From NCBI GenBank assembly GCA_039000515.1, contig JBCFYV010011135.1:28733548-28797547 (forward strand): a DNA stretch of 64,000 nucleotides, read 5' to 3'. Position numbers and translations under genes: made by a program. The notes under the pieces were generated by a model that had not been told where the DNA came from, did not search any database, and was given only the letters and a program-made list of their open reading frames with translations. Positions 32,684 to 43,550 of this stretch are shown one piece after another; positions within the stretch are counted from its first letter, which is position 1, and every line of letters begins with the position of its first letter. This DNA comes from Timema cristinae. Its lineage: Eukaryota > Arthropoda > Insecta > Phasmatodea > Timematidae.

Positions 32684-32764
32684 CTATCATGAGGTTGTTT
32701 TAACCAGAAAATAATATAATATACTAATATATAATATATACAGGCTTTTGTAGGGTTTGGAAAG

Positions 32765-32960
32765 ACACACACGACTGCCAAAAAAGGGAAGATCGGGGTT
32801 CAATCCCAGTCAGGTGCAATGAGGGTGATTTCCTCAAAAGGTTTTCCACACGAATGCGGGTGCATTTCCTTAAAATTAAGCCTTCATAATCCCTAACCAT
32901 CAATGTAAATACAACATAGTCATATAATCCAAAGAGGTTGTAAGACGCGGTTATAAAAAA
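32765..32960 (+). mobile_element. SINE-B, 5'-truncated
   Basis: Starts around ACGACTGCC (anticodon region) with B box GTTCAATCC; tail reduced to GTAAGACGCGGTTAT and an A run. Confidence 0.8.
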
Positions 32961-32991
32961 AAGATAATAGGAAAAGAGGAAGTATAACTAT

Positions 32992-33146
32992 GAAACTTCT
33001 TATCTCGAGGTAAAGAGGAAAGCTCGCTGCTAGTTCTCAAATAACATTAATGACTGTATTTGTTAGAGGAAACTTTTATCTCAAGGTAAAGAGGAAAGCT
33101 CGCTGCTAGTTCTCAAATAACATTAATGACTGTATTGTTAGAGGAA
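32992..33146 (+). repeat. 78-bp minisatellite units, 2 copies, inverted relative to 0.4-1.9 kb
   Basis: Reverse complement of the large array; begins GAAACTTCTTATCTCGAGG, the same terminal boundary as at 1,920. Confidence 0.93.
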
Positions 33147-33372
33147 GGGTGAATTTAGACCCTTTTTCATCGAATATAGTCTAATAGCTCCGAGAATATT
33201 ATTAAAAATCCGTTTGAAATGAGATCACATTTCTACACTTTTTTTTTATCTTTATAAATCTCAAAATGCTGTTAATTAAAAATAGCCTCGTTGGAATCTT
33301 TCTACCTTATTTTGAATTAAATTTTTTCGTTAGAGTTGAACGTCTGTGCGGCAATTTCTCGCTTACTGAGGC
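33147..33372 (-). mobile_element. Flank of the 78-bp-array element, copy 2
   Basis: Reverse complement aligns to 195-440. Together with 32,992-33,146 it forms a roughly 380-bp version of the element with two units instead of nineteen. Confidence 0.65.
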
Positions 33373-33957
33373 GGGCCCTTTAGACCTGAGCCCTTATTTT
33401 AATGCCACAAAAACTTCCTCTATGACATTCTGGATGTGAAAAGCTTCGTTACGCAGGTTTGAAGGAAGGGAATTTAAAAAAGTAAGAAAAAGCGTTAGGA
33501 CCTACGGGGCTTATGACTGACCCATTATCAGCCTATTTAGAGGAAGAGATAGGAAAGGTAGTATTTATAGGAAATGTACCCACATCTGCATTATATAGTA
33601 CGATTAAACCACCTAGGTTAGATTCAGTTTATGTTTATATATTTTATTAATATTTATACAATTTATTCAGAAAAAATATATAATTGACAAATAATAATTC
33701 AACTTAAAAAAATAATCCTGTTTCATTAAAAACCACGTGACTAATTTGAATTCTAAACGATGGAGAAAAATATATTTGTTTAAATTAATTTATTGTTATT
33801 TTCAACGTGATTTACAAAAATTCAACTAATAATAGTTAAAATAACAATTTGGAGATAATCAAGCTAATTGGAAAAAAAAAAATCCATGGCATCAAATAAA
33901 CCAAATCGTATAATGTGAATGAAATATCATCTGTGTATACGAAATTAATTTAATAAG
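33373..33957. other. AT-rich stretch with a SINE-B scrap
   Basis: GGAAAGGTAGTATTTATAGG + AAATGTACCCACAT at about 33,553-33,587 resembles the reversed SINE-B body. The rest is unrecognised. Confidence 0.4.
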
Positions 33958-34135
33958 CCTGAATGAGTGTGGGGAATTCCACCGTGGTTCGGATCCCACT
34001 TTAAAATGTAGGTCCTCCATTTCATCTCACAATCACCCTACCATTACACATTAGCGTAAGTGGTATAACCCGAACGGGTAGTAAGAGAAGGTGCTAATAA
34101 TAATAATATAAAATAATAATAATAATAATAATAAA
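33958..34135 (+). mobile_element. SINE-C, 5'-truncated, (AAT)n tail
   Basis: Begins TGAGTGTGGGGAATTCCACC and ends AACGGGTAGTAAGAGAAGG with about 45 bp of imperfect AAT. Confidence 0.88.
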
Positions 34136-34850
34136 AACCTGAACAAATGAAGGTGGTGGAATGTTTGTCTTTGTTCTGAACCTCTCTGGTTGGCTAGGTT
34201 TTAGATACACGGTTACATAATATATGTTTTGACAATGTTTAGGGTATTATTTATATTGAAGATAAATCCATTTTAATGACAATGTTACAGGGTAAGGGAT
34301 GATTGGAGATGAGTACAAGCCTTATGAGAGGGGGGTGTAAGGGGTAAATCGTACCCGGGTCTGAGGGTCTAAAAGGGGCCTGGGAATATCCTGGGAAATC
34401 ATAATATTTTTTTGCATATATTGAAGAATAGCATTCACATTCCTACTACCCTTAATAAGTTCTTATAGGCCTATAGGTAAAATATGTTCTTACCTTTTTT
34501 TCTCTTTTTTTTATATATTAAAAGTATAAATTCATTAATATCTTTTTTTTCTTATTTCTTTTTTTTCCAAATATATTTTTTAAACAGAATTAATGAAAAA
34601 ATAGAGGGAGGAGGGCCAAAACAAATTTGTACCCCCCTGATAAAATTCCTCTCCGAGGCCCTGAATAAGAGAATGGGGTGGTGTCAATAATATTCTCAAC
34701 CCACCCTTAAAAATGGTTTTAAAACATTTATATCACATGACGGACAAAGCAAGGCTTAAAAGCTAAAAATAAAAAAACACACAAAATTTGACAAGGTCTC
34801 TAGATAAAATAAAATTTAATTTTTATTTTAAAAAGCATTAAATGTAATTG
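34136..34850. other. AT-rich stretch, nothing recognised
   Basis: T-rich tracts at 34,490-34,575. The 68-codon frame at 34,484 is low complexity. Confidence 0.35.
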
Positions 34851-35128
34851 TGATCACCCATGTAGTATAGCGTTCAGAGTTCCTGGCTACAGATCCAAAG
34901 GTCCCTGGTTCGATCCACGACACATCCAGAATCCTTCTGTAAATAGTGGGTCTGTAACTGTGTCAAATTCAGCCTCGTGTGGACAAATGAGGAGCTACTT
35001 GAATAAAGAAGTAGCCTATCTGGTCTAGAAAACTGAGATTAACAGCCATAGGACTCATCATGTGGATCAAATGTCACTCTCCATCCACAAATGTTGGCAC
35101 TATCTTCGCTAAAAGTGGTGGCCGCGCG
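34851..35128 (+). mobile_element. SINE-D, near full length
   Basis: tRNA-like head with B box GGTTCGATCC. The body contains GTGGACAAATGAGGAGCTAC, TTGAATAAAG.AGTAG and GTTGGCACTA.CTTCGC. It aligns throughout to 45,207-45,485. Its 3' part is unlike SINE-A, B and C, so a different LINE partner is likely. Confidence 0.78.
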
Positions 35129-35271
35129 GGTGGTATAACTCTCCTTCAAGCTCACAAAATGAAGTTTAAAAACAATCAAGACGAGAATACCTTCTAAAAA
35201 TGTATAGATCTTGTTAGAATTTTTTAATAATTACTAGGCGTTCTGTCTTACGACAGATAAATTCCTTTTGT
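35129..35271. other. Unannotated, possible tRNA-like scrap
   Basis: GTGGTGGCCGCGCGGGTGG resembles a tRNA-derived A-box region but no B box follows. Confidence 0.3.
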
Positions 35272-35575
35272 CATTGAACTTAGACCTCCAATGCTCCCTG
35301 TCCTCTGCTCTCTCACTCCAGATTCTCTTTCCTTCAAATCATCCAATTGAATCATCCCCTTCCTAAGCTCCTCTTTCCCTCAACCTTTCCTTCTATGACG
35401 TCATGCAGAAGACAGTTCCTCCTAAGAATGTGTCCTGTCTGATTTGTACGAAGAATCACATCCAAAATGTTCTCTTCTCACCCACTCTTCATTTGTCCAC
35501 CTGATCTTCTCACCACTCTTAAAACTTGTTCATTTGTCCCCCTGTCTATCCACCTGATCTTCTCAAGTCTTCATT
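35272..35575 (-). pseudogene. LINE reverse-transcriptase C-terminal relic
   Basis: The minus strand reads EKIRWIDR.TNEQVLRVV, then (after an internal partial duplication) ENILDVILRTNQTGHILRR, NCLLHDVIEGKVEGKRSLGR, a stop or frameshift, then IQLDDLKE in another frame. The order TNE.VL...GH.LRR..L...VIEGK.EGKR..GR....DDLK is the classic C-terminus of non-LTR retrotransposon reverse transcriptases. Several stops and frameshifts make it dead. It shows that a LINE with an intact 3' end once inserted here. Clade unassigned. Confidence 0.75.
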
Positions 35576-35830
35576 TACTAGTAATTATTTAAATTTCATA
35601 GTATTTATTGTGTTGCGATGAAAATAATATGTGAATAACACTTTTTATTTGTAAACAATCAAATATTAATTAATTTAATTACATAACAAATAATAATTGT
35701 CTTGTCATCCCCTGCATCTACCTGAATATCTCAATAACTCTCTCTTTATAAATATTTATGTGAAATTTCTCTCATCCCTTCATCAGGTTAGTGCTGCCCA
35801 CACCATCTGGTAGAAACCCCCCCAAGTGCT
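35576..35830. other. Unannotated stretch
   Basis: AT-rich; could include LINE 5' remnant or host flank. Nothing recognised. Confidence 0.3.
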
Positions 35831-36097
35831 TCGCGAGTTCAGGTGTGGTGGTGCACCTCGTTACCTTCCACGACGAATGTTTATGGACGAGCTCGAAAAG
35901 GGCCTACTTATATTGTCGGGAAAGATATTGTCTCGTGCCACAATTGACATGGGACTTGAGGCTTTACCCCCCCATCCGATGGAGGTTGTGCTACGGATTT
36001 TTATCTCTCAAGAACAATACGTCTAGTTAAGCTGGGTTTGAACACACGAATATCGGGTCCTGAGGTCATTCCCCAACCCCAACAACACCGAGGTTGA
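35831..36097 (-). mobile_element. SINE-A, tail part eroded
   Basis: Body GATGGAGGTTGTGCTACGG and head ending AACACCGAGGTTGAC. The short plus-strand frames over it are not genes. Confidence 0.75.
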
Positions 36098-36321
36098 CAT
36101 ATATATATATATATATAATTATATGTGATGATTCTCAATCAAAGCTATAAAGGTATTGTCGACTATGGAGAATCTATTTCCACAATAATATTCCGTCATT
36201 CAGGTGATGGCAGTCACATGAAAGCATTGAAATATCCCTACAATTCGATTCACTCTAGATAAAATAATCTAATTACTGTACGAGTATTTGTCTGTAGCTC
36301 TCAAATGCGTTTCACTTAATA

Positions 36322-36869
36322 TACAGGGTGTTCGGAAACTCACAGCCCAAACTGCACATATAACTTGTTTGAACTAAAAGCAATACAAAATCCCTACAAA
36401 CTTACATCCAATAAACTATGCTAATACCATTAAATTGTGTCCAAAGTTTCAGGTACAGCACGGGAGAGCAAAGCTGTGCAGCATGCATGTACAACAGGTT
36501 GCATAGAGAGTCAGGCGTCATCACTGTACATTAATAATGGCAAGCACTTTCTGATTTAGACTTTAATTTGACCCCAGAACCGATTCCCATTTCTAGATGG
36601 AACTGTGTGTTGTTACTATTAATGTGATAATTTCTGCTGCCAGTGTTCCAAGATTCAAAGTGTAGTGCGCGCGCCTGGCTCCTATGCAACCTGTTGTACA
36701 TGCATGTTTGAACAGCTTTGCTCTCCCAGCGCTGTACGTCCGAAACTTTGAAACAATTTAATGGTATTAGCATAGTTTATCGGATGTAAGTTTATAGGGA
36801 TTTTTGTATTACTTTTGGTTCAAACAAGCTATATGTTCAGTTGGGGCAGTGAGTTTCCGGACACCTGTA
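36322..36869. mobile_element. Tc1/mariner-like palindromic MITE, copy 1 (544 bp)
   Basis: TA CAGGGTGTTCGGAAACTC ... GAGTTTCCGGACACCTG TA: inverted ends directly bounded by TA, the mariner target. Both arms continue inward as imperfect inverted repeats (GAGAGCAAAGCTGT...CATGCATGTACAACAGG and its reverse). No transposase. The second copy is at 43.0 kb. Confidence 0.8.
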
Positions 36870-37344
36870 TCTATATTTACGTTCGATTAGGTTTAACTCA
36901 CACAAAGTCAATTTAAATGTCAGTCCTGCCCTTTGGCATCCCTCTGTTTATTATGATCACTTGTCATAACCATCGTTAATAAAATAAAGCATGGGAAAAA
37001 AAGCATAGCTAGATTAGTATCTATTCATGGAATAATTTATCTCTCTCTGTTTACGGGAAGGTAAATGTTAAAATCCCAGCTACGTGCTTTGAGAGAAAGA
37101 GGTGCCTTTCCACCTATACATCCCTACCTTCCATGTGATACAGCTCAGTAGTTTTCCCATTTTCTCTCTATGCAAATACGAGTTAACTTTGTTTATTTCA
37201 TTATTCTCATCTCTACCATTTAAATTCATCCATGAAACTCATAGATGGGCACGCAGGATAAATGCCTGGCTCGTCGGACCTGGTTTTCCAGTGATGAGAA
37301 ATTTAGCGTTCGAATTTTTGTCGTGTGTCCCACGGCTTAATATT
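36870..37344. other. Unannotated stretch
   Basis: GATGGGCACGCAGG at about 37,245 through TTAGCGTTCGAATTTTTG is vaguely tRNA-SINE-like but too degraded to assign. Confidence 0.3.
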
Positions 37345-37346
37345 TC

Positions 37347-37408
37347 CTTATTATTATATTATTATTATTATTATTATTATTATATTATTATTATTATTAT
37401 TATTATTA
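37347..37408. repeat. (ATT)n microsatellite (SINE-C tail)
   Basis: Imperfect ATT run adjoining the reversed SINE-C tail. Confidence 0.95.
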
Positions 37409-37683
37409 GCACCGCGTCTTACTACCTGTTCAGGTTATACGCACTTACGCTAATGTGTAATGGTAGGGTGATTGTGAGATGAAATGAAGGACCTAAGTTT
37501 AACGTGGGATCCGAACCACGGTGGAGGCCTGCATTCCCCACATTCACAAGTTGTGATTAATACACGTCTTGTCAGAGGTGAAGGAAGGGTTTGGAAATCA
37601 GATAAATCTTTGCCGGGACCAGGATTGAACCTCGCTGCCAGCACAGAAGTCTGACACCTTACCCCTAGACCACCAGGTCACCC
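37409..37683 (-). mobile_element. SINE-C, full length, probable 8-bp TSD
   Basis: ATTTCCTT occurs just before the ATT run (about 37,343) and just after the head (about 37,690), so the ATT tract and SINE probably inserted together. The head ends CCACCAGGTCACCC. Confidence 0.92.
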
Positions 37684-37953
37684 TTTTATTATTTCCTTCA
37701 CATTATGTTTTCTTAGTAATAGTCTGCTCCTTCCTTTACCACCAACGTGATTCAAATGAGCATCGCTTAGCCAACCACAAAGCAAGAGGCAATTGGAAAG
37801 GGGTGGTGGGTGAGGGTGGATAACAAGTTAAAAAGTTTACTTCACCTAAGACAGCACTACTACCACCTACCACTAATTATGTTAAGATCCATTATCTTTG
37901 ATACCAGGCCACTAAAAAGATACCAACTATAGGACATACAGAATCAAAGAAAG

Positions 37954-38298
37954 CTCTCTTAAGGCGATTGGCCCTTTTCATTTGGAGTGGAAATAACCAA
38001 AAAATAAGAAAATGTAACACCTAATAAACATCGATACACTATCTTAGAAGAGGTGTTGAAAATATCAACATATAAATTTCATCGTTCTCGAGAAAACTTA
38101 CATTTCCAAACGTATGATTTCTTCGCAAGACCTGTCCTGTAACTAGCGCCTTCTACAGTTTCCGTGATCCATCTTCCTTGTTGGCGCGGAAGGGTAATTT
38201 GGTCGGTTGTGAAGCCATGCCACGCCTTTCACCCTCCTGCCCTCCATCCCACAAAACAGGTTTTAGACTTGCACTCGACAGGGCCAAGGGGCTTAGGA
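37954..38298 (-). mobile_element. TTAA-flanked TIR element, copy 2 (about 345 bp)
   Basis: Left end TTAAGGCGATTGGCCCTTT; right end AGGGCCAAGGGGCTTAG (target base mutated). Reverse complement of 11,305-11,818 without its 170-bp insert. Confidence 0.7.
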
Positions 38299-38444
38299 AC
38301 CTATCTCGATCCCCGAATAGCAAATAGTTTAAGCAGGTAATACAGCTAGAACCAAACGTCTCAAGGTGAGGTTGTAGGGGATGCAATAAAAGACCAGTTT
38401 TGGTTTGTTTTTTTTTTGCAATTTTAAAGCATTACATTTTTTTG

Positions 38445-38680
38445 GCCAAAATAAATTAAATGTTTCTCCAGTAACAACATAGACTTTAGTTTTCTGCACA
38501 TGCTATTATCAACAGATCTTGAATATATGTCGAGGGTGTCTTGGAATTTTATTAAACTTTTTAAAGAAAAAAGTTTTGACAAAATTCTGGGAAACCCTTC
38601 CTCGAAATATATTCAAGTCGTTGATAATAGCTTGCAGAAACTAAATCTATGTTGCTACTGAAAAATTTGATTATTGAAAA
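38445..38680. mobile_element. Imperfect palindromic (fold-back/MITE) element, copy 2
   Basis: Arms CCAGTAACAACATAGACTTT..CTATTATCAAC..CTTGAATATATGTCGAGG and the reverse of CCTCGAAATATATTCAAG..GTTGATAATAG..GTTGCTACTG pair over about 85 bp. Related to 12,715-12,990. Confidence 0.75.
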
Positions 38681-38751
38681 ATGAAGTCTATAAAAACTGT
38701 AAAATTCTCGCCTCACCTTCTGTTGTACCTAAAATATTTTAAAAATGACCT

Positions 38752-38850
38752 AAACGGGATGATTCCTGAATATCTCAGTGGTTAGAACATTGGCGTACAA
38801 AACAAAAAGTCTCGGGTTCGATTCCCATGTTCAGATGTAATTTTTTCGAT
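38752..38850 (+). mobile_element. SINE-E head (tRNA-like)
   Basis: ATATCTCAGTGGTTAGAAC (A-box region) and CGGGTTCGATTCCCA (B box) spaced as in a tRNA. Related to 55,525-55,640 and to the scrap at 57,652. No intact cloverleaf, so not called a tRNA gene. Confidence 0.65.
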
Positions 38851-39375
38851 TTTCAGAACATAAATTAAAAAGTATTTAGAAAAATTGTAAATAATGATAA
38901 TTATTTTAGACTGAATTGAAAAGACTATTAAAATTATCTCAATTTTACTTTTATCAAGTGATTAATTAATGCCTTGAACTGTAGTGAGGTACGTTTTTTT
39001 CGGTTCAAATGTAATATTTTATTTAATATCACGGTTAATCAATCGATCGTGATATGTGATCTTTTAAACACCTTCGGTCAGCCTCCCTAACCACTGAGCC
39101 ACCTGAATATATCAGATGATTTATCGGCCGAGTATATCACGTGATGTAACCAGTGTTATGACCACTACCATTTCACCTGTCAACAAACAAGCGAACCATA
39201 AATTTGATAACTCTGAATAATCATAGCATTTTTTTTTACAAGGGGTTTCCGACTGTTCTTCTGATAATTGAAAATGGAAGGATTTATGATTTAATATTTC
39301 AATAGTAACACAATAGAGGGACAGAACGGTGTTAACAGAGCTGTTTTAAGGAGGTGCAAACCATTAATTTTGTTT
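38851..39375. other. AT-rich stretch with reversed SINE-E scrap
   Basis: CTAACCACTGAGCCACCTG at about 39,089-39,107 is a reversed SINE-E A-box region; the rest is unrecognised. Confidence 0.4.
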
Positions 39376-39472
39376 ATTGCACCACACAATGACCACCTCT
39401 AGTTCCTGGTTATAGATCTAGAGGTCCCTGGCTCGATCCCAGGCGCTTCCAGATTTTCTCTGAAGAAGTGTT
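39376..39472 (+). mobile_element. SINE-D head, cut by SINE-C
   Basis: Head with CCTGGCTCGATCCCAGGCGC followed by TCCAGATTTTCTCTGAAG..GTG; the body is interrupted by the SINE-C insertion. Confidence 0.7.
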
Positions 39473-39753
39473 ATTATTATTATTATTTTATTATTATTAT
39501 TATTATTATTATTAGCACCGCGTCTTACTACCCGTTCGGGTTATACGTACTTACGCTAATGTGTAATGGTAGGGTGATTGTGAGATGAAATGGAGGACCT
39601 ACAGTTTAACGTGGGATCCGAACCACGGTGGAGGCCTAGCATTCCACACATTCACAAGTTGTGATTAATACACGTCTTGTCAGAGGTGAAGGAAGAGGTT
39701 TGGTAATCAGATAAATCTGTGCCGGGACCGAGGATTGAACCTGGGACCCTTAG
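39473..39753 (-). mobile_element. SINE-C with ATT tail, nested in SINE-D
   Basis: ATT run 39,473-39,513, then the reversed tail to GGATTGAACCTGGGACCC; the 5'-most head is missing. Confidence 0.9.
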
Positions 39754-39796
39754 CATTATAAACTAACCTAAATCCAGAACAGACACAACATCCAGC

Positions 39797-39824
39797 CCCC
39801 CCCCCTCCCCCCCCCCCCCCGCCG
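39797..39824. repeat. C-tract
   Basis: Interrupted poly-C of about 25 bases. Confidence 0.9.
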
Positions 39825-39889
39825 TTAATTCATCAATGGGAACGGGATAGTTCAGATTTCATAAATTATAAATTTTCACCCATACTTAC

Positions 39890-39945
39890 GATCGAAACTA
39901 GGACTTTTGACTCACTAGTCAGATGCACTACCAACTGAGATCAAG
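39890..39945 (-). mobile_element. Unassigned tRNA-like SINE head fragment
   Basis: The minus strand reads TCAGTTGGTAGTGCATCTG and TAGTTTCGATCG, i.e. A- and B-box-like motifs at tRNA spacing. It lies beside a reversed SINE-D body. Confidence 0.5.
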
Positions 39946-40055
39946 TTTAGGACACCAACTTTTCGGACAGTACAACGAACCATCTGGCCGTTAATCTCAG
40001 TCTTCTCGACTATAACCGCTTCTTTTTTCATTCAAGTAGCTTCTCATTTGCTTCA
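39946..40055 (-). mobile_element. SINE-D body fragment, truncated by SINE-C
   Basis: Reversed CAAATGAGAAGCTACTTGAAT and GAAGACTGAGATTAACGGCC match the SINE-D body. Confidence 0.7.
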
Positions 40056-40335
40056 GAGGTGACCTGGTGTCAGACTTCTGTGCTGGGGGTCCGGGTTCAA
40101 TCCTCGGTCCCGACACAGATTTATTGATTATCAAACCCTTCCTTCACCTCTGACAAGACATCTTGTGAATGTGAGGAATGCCAGACCTCCACCGTGGTTC
40201 GGATCTCACGTTGAACTGTAGGTCCTCCATTTCATCTCACAATCACCCCACCATTACACATTAGCGTAAGTGCGTATAACCCAGACGGGTAGTAAGACGC
40301 GGTGATGATAATAATAATAATAATATGATAATAAT
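40056..40335 (+). mobile_element. SINE-C, near full length
   Basis: Head GGTGACCTGGTGTCAGACTTC lacks about 15 bp including part of the A box; B box GTTCAATCC intact; tail GACGGGTAGTAAGACGCGG plus AAT repeats. Confidence 0.9.
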
Positions 40336-41070
40336 AGAAGTCTATTTTAACTAATAGCCCTCACTCACTAAACAATCGAGCTTTCACTATCCATACAAGA
40401 CATTTTATTTATTCACCGACTCTTAACTTATTGAGAAGATACCATGTTCTGGGCGTACGGTTTTCTGCGGCAGAACCAATTAACTTGTTTTGGTTAGAAC
40501 AAAAGTTTTAACTCGTTAGTTAACGACATTATAAAGTTAAGCTAGTTGAATCATCTACAATTTCTTGATCAAAAAGCTAAAAATCTTGTCTTACTATGTA
40601 TTAATATATATATATATATATCTTCTAGTACATTACAGCAAACATTTCTTGACGATCTACGCTATCAACCGCGAATTAATAGACGGGACCTTAATCCCGC
40701 CGCTTGAGGCTACAGCGCTACTGCAGGGAGTTACAAGAACTAGCGGTTAAAATGGCATTGACTCACGAAACTTCATTATAATGGGCTTGTACGTAGTTTT
40801 GGTTATAGTAAGATTTTGATCGGAAGGTACCTTTAGAAAATACAAACATGATTTTTTTTTAGGTCAAAATTGAAAATGTTTTACTATAATATTAATGATT
40901 TTTTTTTAAATAGGTAAGGACCTATTTATAATAATGTAATATTCAAAATGATAGATGTAGAACAAATGGCTTGCCGTATTAAAACCATAATTGTCGGGTG
41001 AATATTGTATAAAACTTTTTTTTTTTAGAAAATATGAACGAATTTGTTGCGATCAACATAGATATTTTTT
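40336..41070. other. Unannotated stretch
   Basis: (TA)n at about 40,604-40,620; no recognised element or gene. Confidence 0.35.
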
Positions 41071-41140
41071 TAGCACCGCGTCTTACTTATTAATTGGGAT
41101 ATATGTCCATGTGATAATTACACCAATGTGTTATAGATTT
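41071..41140 (-). mobile_element. SINE-B tail part, host of later insertions
   Basis: AGCACCGCGTCTTACTTATT..; continues as 41,735-41,895 after the SINE-C and SINE-F insertions. Confidence 0.75.
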
Positions 41141-41437
41141 TAGGGTGACCTGGTGGTCAAGGGGTTAACGTGTCAAGACTTCTATGCTGGCGGCCGGGGT
41201 TCAATCCTTGGTCCCGGCACAGATTTATCTAATTACCAAACCCTTCCTTCACCTCTGACAAGACATCTTGTGAATGTGTGGAATGCCAGGCCTCCACCGT
41301 GGTTCGGATTCCACGTTAAACTGTAGGTCCTTCATTTCATCTCACAATCACCCTTCCATTACACATTAGCGTAAGTGCGTATAACCGAATGGGTAGTAAG
41401 ACGCGGTGCTAATAATAATAAATAATAATAATAATAA
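41141..41437 (+). mobile_element. SINE-C, full length, 12-bp TSD
   Basis: TSD TGTTATAGATTT at 41,129-41,140 and 41,438-41,449. Head GGGTGACCTGGTGGTCAAGG, tail GTAAGACGCGGTGC, AAT repeats. Confidence 0.95.
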
Positions 41438-41451
41438 TGTTATAGATTTGG

Positions 41452-41700
41452 GATCCGACACCTTAGCCAAGTCGGTAGTGTGGCTATCTACCGAGCTTAG
41501 GGTCTCAGGTTCGATTTCCGGCATGGCAGAAAATTTTATAATTGTTGAAACGTGAGTTTACACTTTAACAGTGATGCGTTAATGGCTGGGGGACTGGATG
41601 TTGTGCCTGTCTTAGTCTTAAGTTAGATTATAAGACATATGAAGCTGTGACAGGCCGGTAGTGGGAAATATATGGCTTGGATAAAAAAACTGACCACAGG
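41452..41700 (+). mobile_element. SINE-F (single copy seen)
   Basis: tRNA-like head with A box TAGCCAAGTCGG and B-box-like GGTTCGATTTCC, followed by a unique body with GGGGGACTGGATGTTGTGCC and TGACAGGCCGGTAG. Called a SINE because of the boxes and because it interrupts a SINE-B. No second copy in the window. Confidence 0.5.
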
Positions 41701-41734
41701 CTGGAATTAATAATATGTGTAACGAAATGTTAAA

Positions 41735-41895
41735 GATTAAAACGGTTGGATTGAGAGAAAATGTATCCGCATTTGGCTGGATGGAAAGTGGAAAAAACCA
41801 TTTAAGAAAAACACCATCCTCAGTGCACCCAACTGGGATCGAACCCCGATCTCACCGTCAATTGTATTGCAAGAGTGACGCCTCTAGAAGGTGTG
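41735..41895 (-). mobile_element. SINE-B 5' part (continuation of 41,071)
   Basis: TGTATCCGCATTTGGCTGG, ACTGGGATCGAACCCCGATC and GAGTGACGCC match the reversed SINE-B. Confidence 0.75.
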
Positions 41896-42257
41896 GGTAC
41901 AGTTTATTTCTTTGTTATTCTCACCCCCCCCCCCCCTTTATAGCTATCCTGCCCCTAATGACAACCGTACCCACGTGACCCGCAATGCATGTGAGAAGTT
42001 AATTACACATTCGAACGTAATGACTTGGTTAGTTGGCTCGCATCAAACGGTTGTGTAACTGTATGGGTCACGCCGAAATATCAACCCCCCCCTTCCGTTT
42101 GACAGTGTAATACGGGGTCACGTCAAAGCATCTAACCCCCCTCTCCCCACATTATTCCCAGGGAAACCCTCCATTTAGTATACCACCCCATCTCTGCATT
42201 CCGATTGGAGATTATTAACATGACTGCTGTTTCCGTATATGGTAGGGAGTAAGCAGT
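41896..42257. other. Unannotated stretch
   Basis: C tracts near 41,925, 42,085 and 42,135; GGGTCACG.C.AA.ATC occurs twice (about 42,065 and 42,116), a weak short duplication. Confidence 0.35.
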
Positions 42258-42730
42258 CATGGAGGATACAGCTGGAGAGGAAAACAATGTGTGTTTGTAG
42301 AAGAGTCATGGAGGATATATACTGGAGAGGAAAACAATGTGGATTTGTAGAAGTGTCTTGGAGGATACATACTGGAGAGGCAAATCATGTGTATTTGTAG
42401 AAGTGTCTTGGAGGATACATACTGGAGAGGCAAATCATGTGTATTTGTAGAAGTGTCTTGGAGGATACAAACTGGAGAGGCAAATCATGTGTATTTGTAG
42501 AAGTGTCTTGGAGGATACATACTGGAGAGGCAAATCATGTGTATTTGTAGAAGTGTATTGAGGATACATACTGGAGAGGCAAATCATGTTTATTTGTAGA
42601 AGTGTCTTGGAGGATACATACTGGAGAGGCAAACAATGTTTGTTTGTAGAAGTGTCTTGGAGGATACAGACTGGAGAATCAAGCCATGCGTATTTGTAGA
42701 AGAGTCTAGGAGGATACATACTGGAGAGGA
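42258..42730. repeat. 50-bp minisatellite, about 9.5 copies
   Basis: Unit GTGTATTTGTAGAAGTGTC + TTGGAGGATACATACTGG + AGAGGCAAATCAT. Frames on both strands over it are artefacts. Confidence 0.95.
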
Positions 42731-43001
42731 AGTGTTGTGGTTTGGGGAACAGTTAAGGAACGAATTAGACTGTAGCGGAAACATCCAATTTCTTTGCATA
42801 TTTAAGAGCAAAAATATATAAATGCACCGCACAAGCTTTTTCTCTCTTTTATTTTAAAATAAAGACATTTACTTAGAACTCTTAAAATTTATAAAACGAA
42901 ATAACATACATTAGTGCAGGAACACTCCACCAAAGAGCATAACAAACCAAAGAGCATAACAATCAATAATATTAACAATTCAAAGAGCTCCATTTAATAT
43001 A
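42731..43001. other. AT-rich stretch
   Basis: CAAAGAGCATAACAA occurs twice in tandem (about 42,933 and 42,950); nothing else recognised. Confidence 0.35.
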
Positions 43002-43550
43002 TACGGGGTGTTCGGAAACTCATAGCCCAAATTGCACATATAGTTTGTTTGAACCAAGAGTAATACAAAACCTCTATAAACTTACATTCGGAAAACTATG
43101 CTAATACCATTAAATTGTGTTCAAAGTTTCGGTGTACAGCGCCGGGAGAGCAAAGCTGTTCAAGCATGCGTGTACAACAAGTTGCATAGGAGTTAGGCAC
43201 GTGGTACTACACATCTCAACACCTTGTAGCAGAACATATCACAATTAATAGTAAACAACACACCGGTCCATCTAGAAATGGGAATACGTTCTGAGGGTCA
43301 ACATTAACGGTCCTACATAACAGAAAGTGCTTAACATTATTACATGTGCAGTGACGCCTGCCTAACTCCTATGCAACCTGTTGTACACGCATGTTTGAAC
43401 AGCTTTGCTCTCCCGGCACTGTAAGCCGAAACAATGAACACGATTTAATGGTACTAGCATAGTTTTCAGGATGTAAGTGTACAGGGATTACTTTTTGGTT
43501 CAAACAAGCTATATGTGCAGTTTGGGCTATTAATTTCCGAACATCCAGTA
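43002..43550. mobile_element. Tc1/mariner-like palindromic MITE, copy 2 (545 bp)
   Basis: TA CGGGGTGTTCGGAAACTC ... AATTTCCGAACATCCAG TA. Same arms as 36,322-36,869 (GAGAGCAAAGCTGTTCAAGC and reverse). Confidence 0.8.

Noticed and set aside
37102..37482. 126-codon plus-strand frame
   Set aside because: Runs through an ATT microsatellite into a SINE-C; no conserved content.
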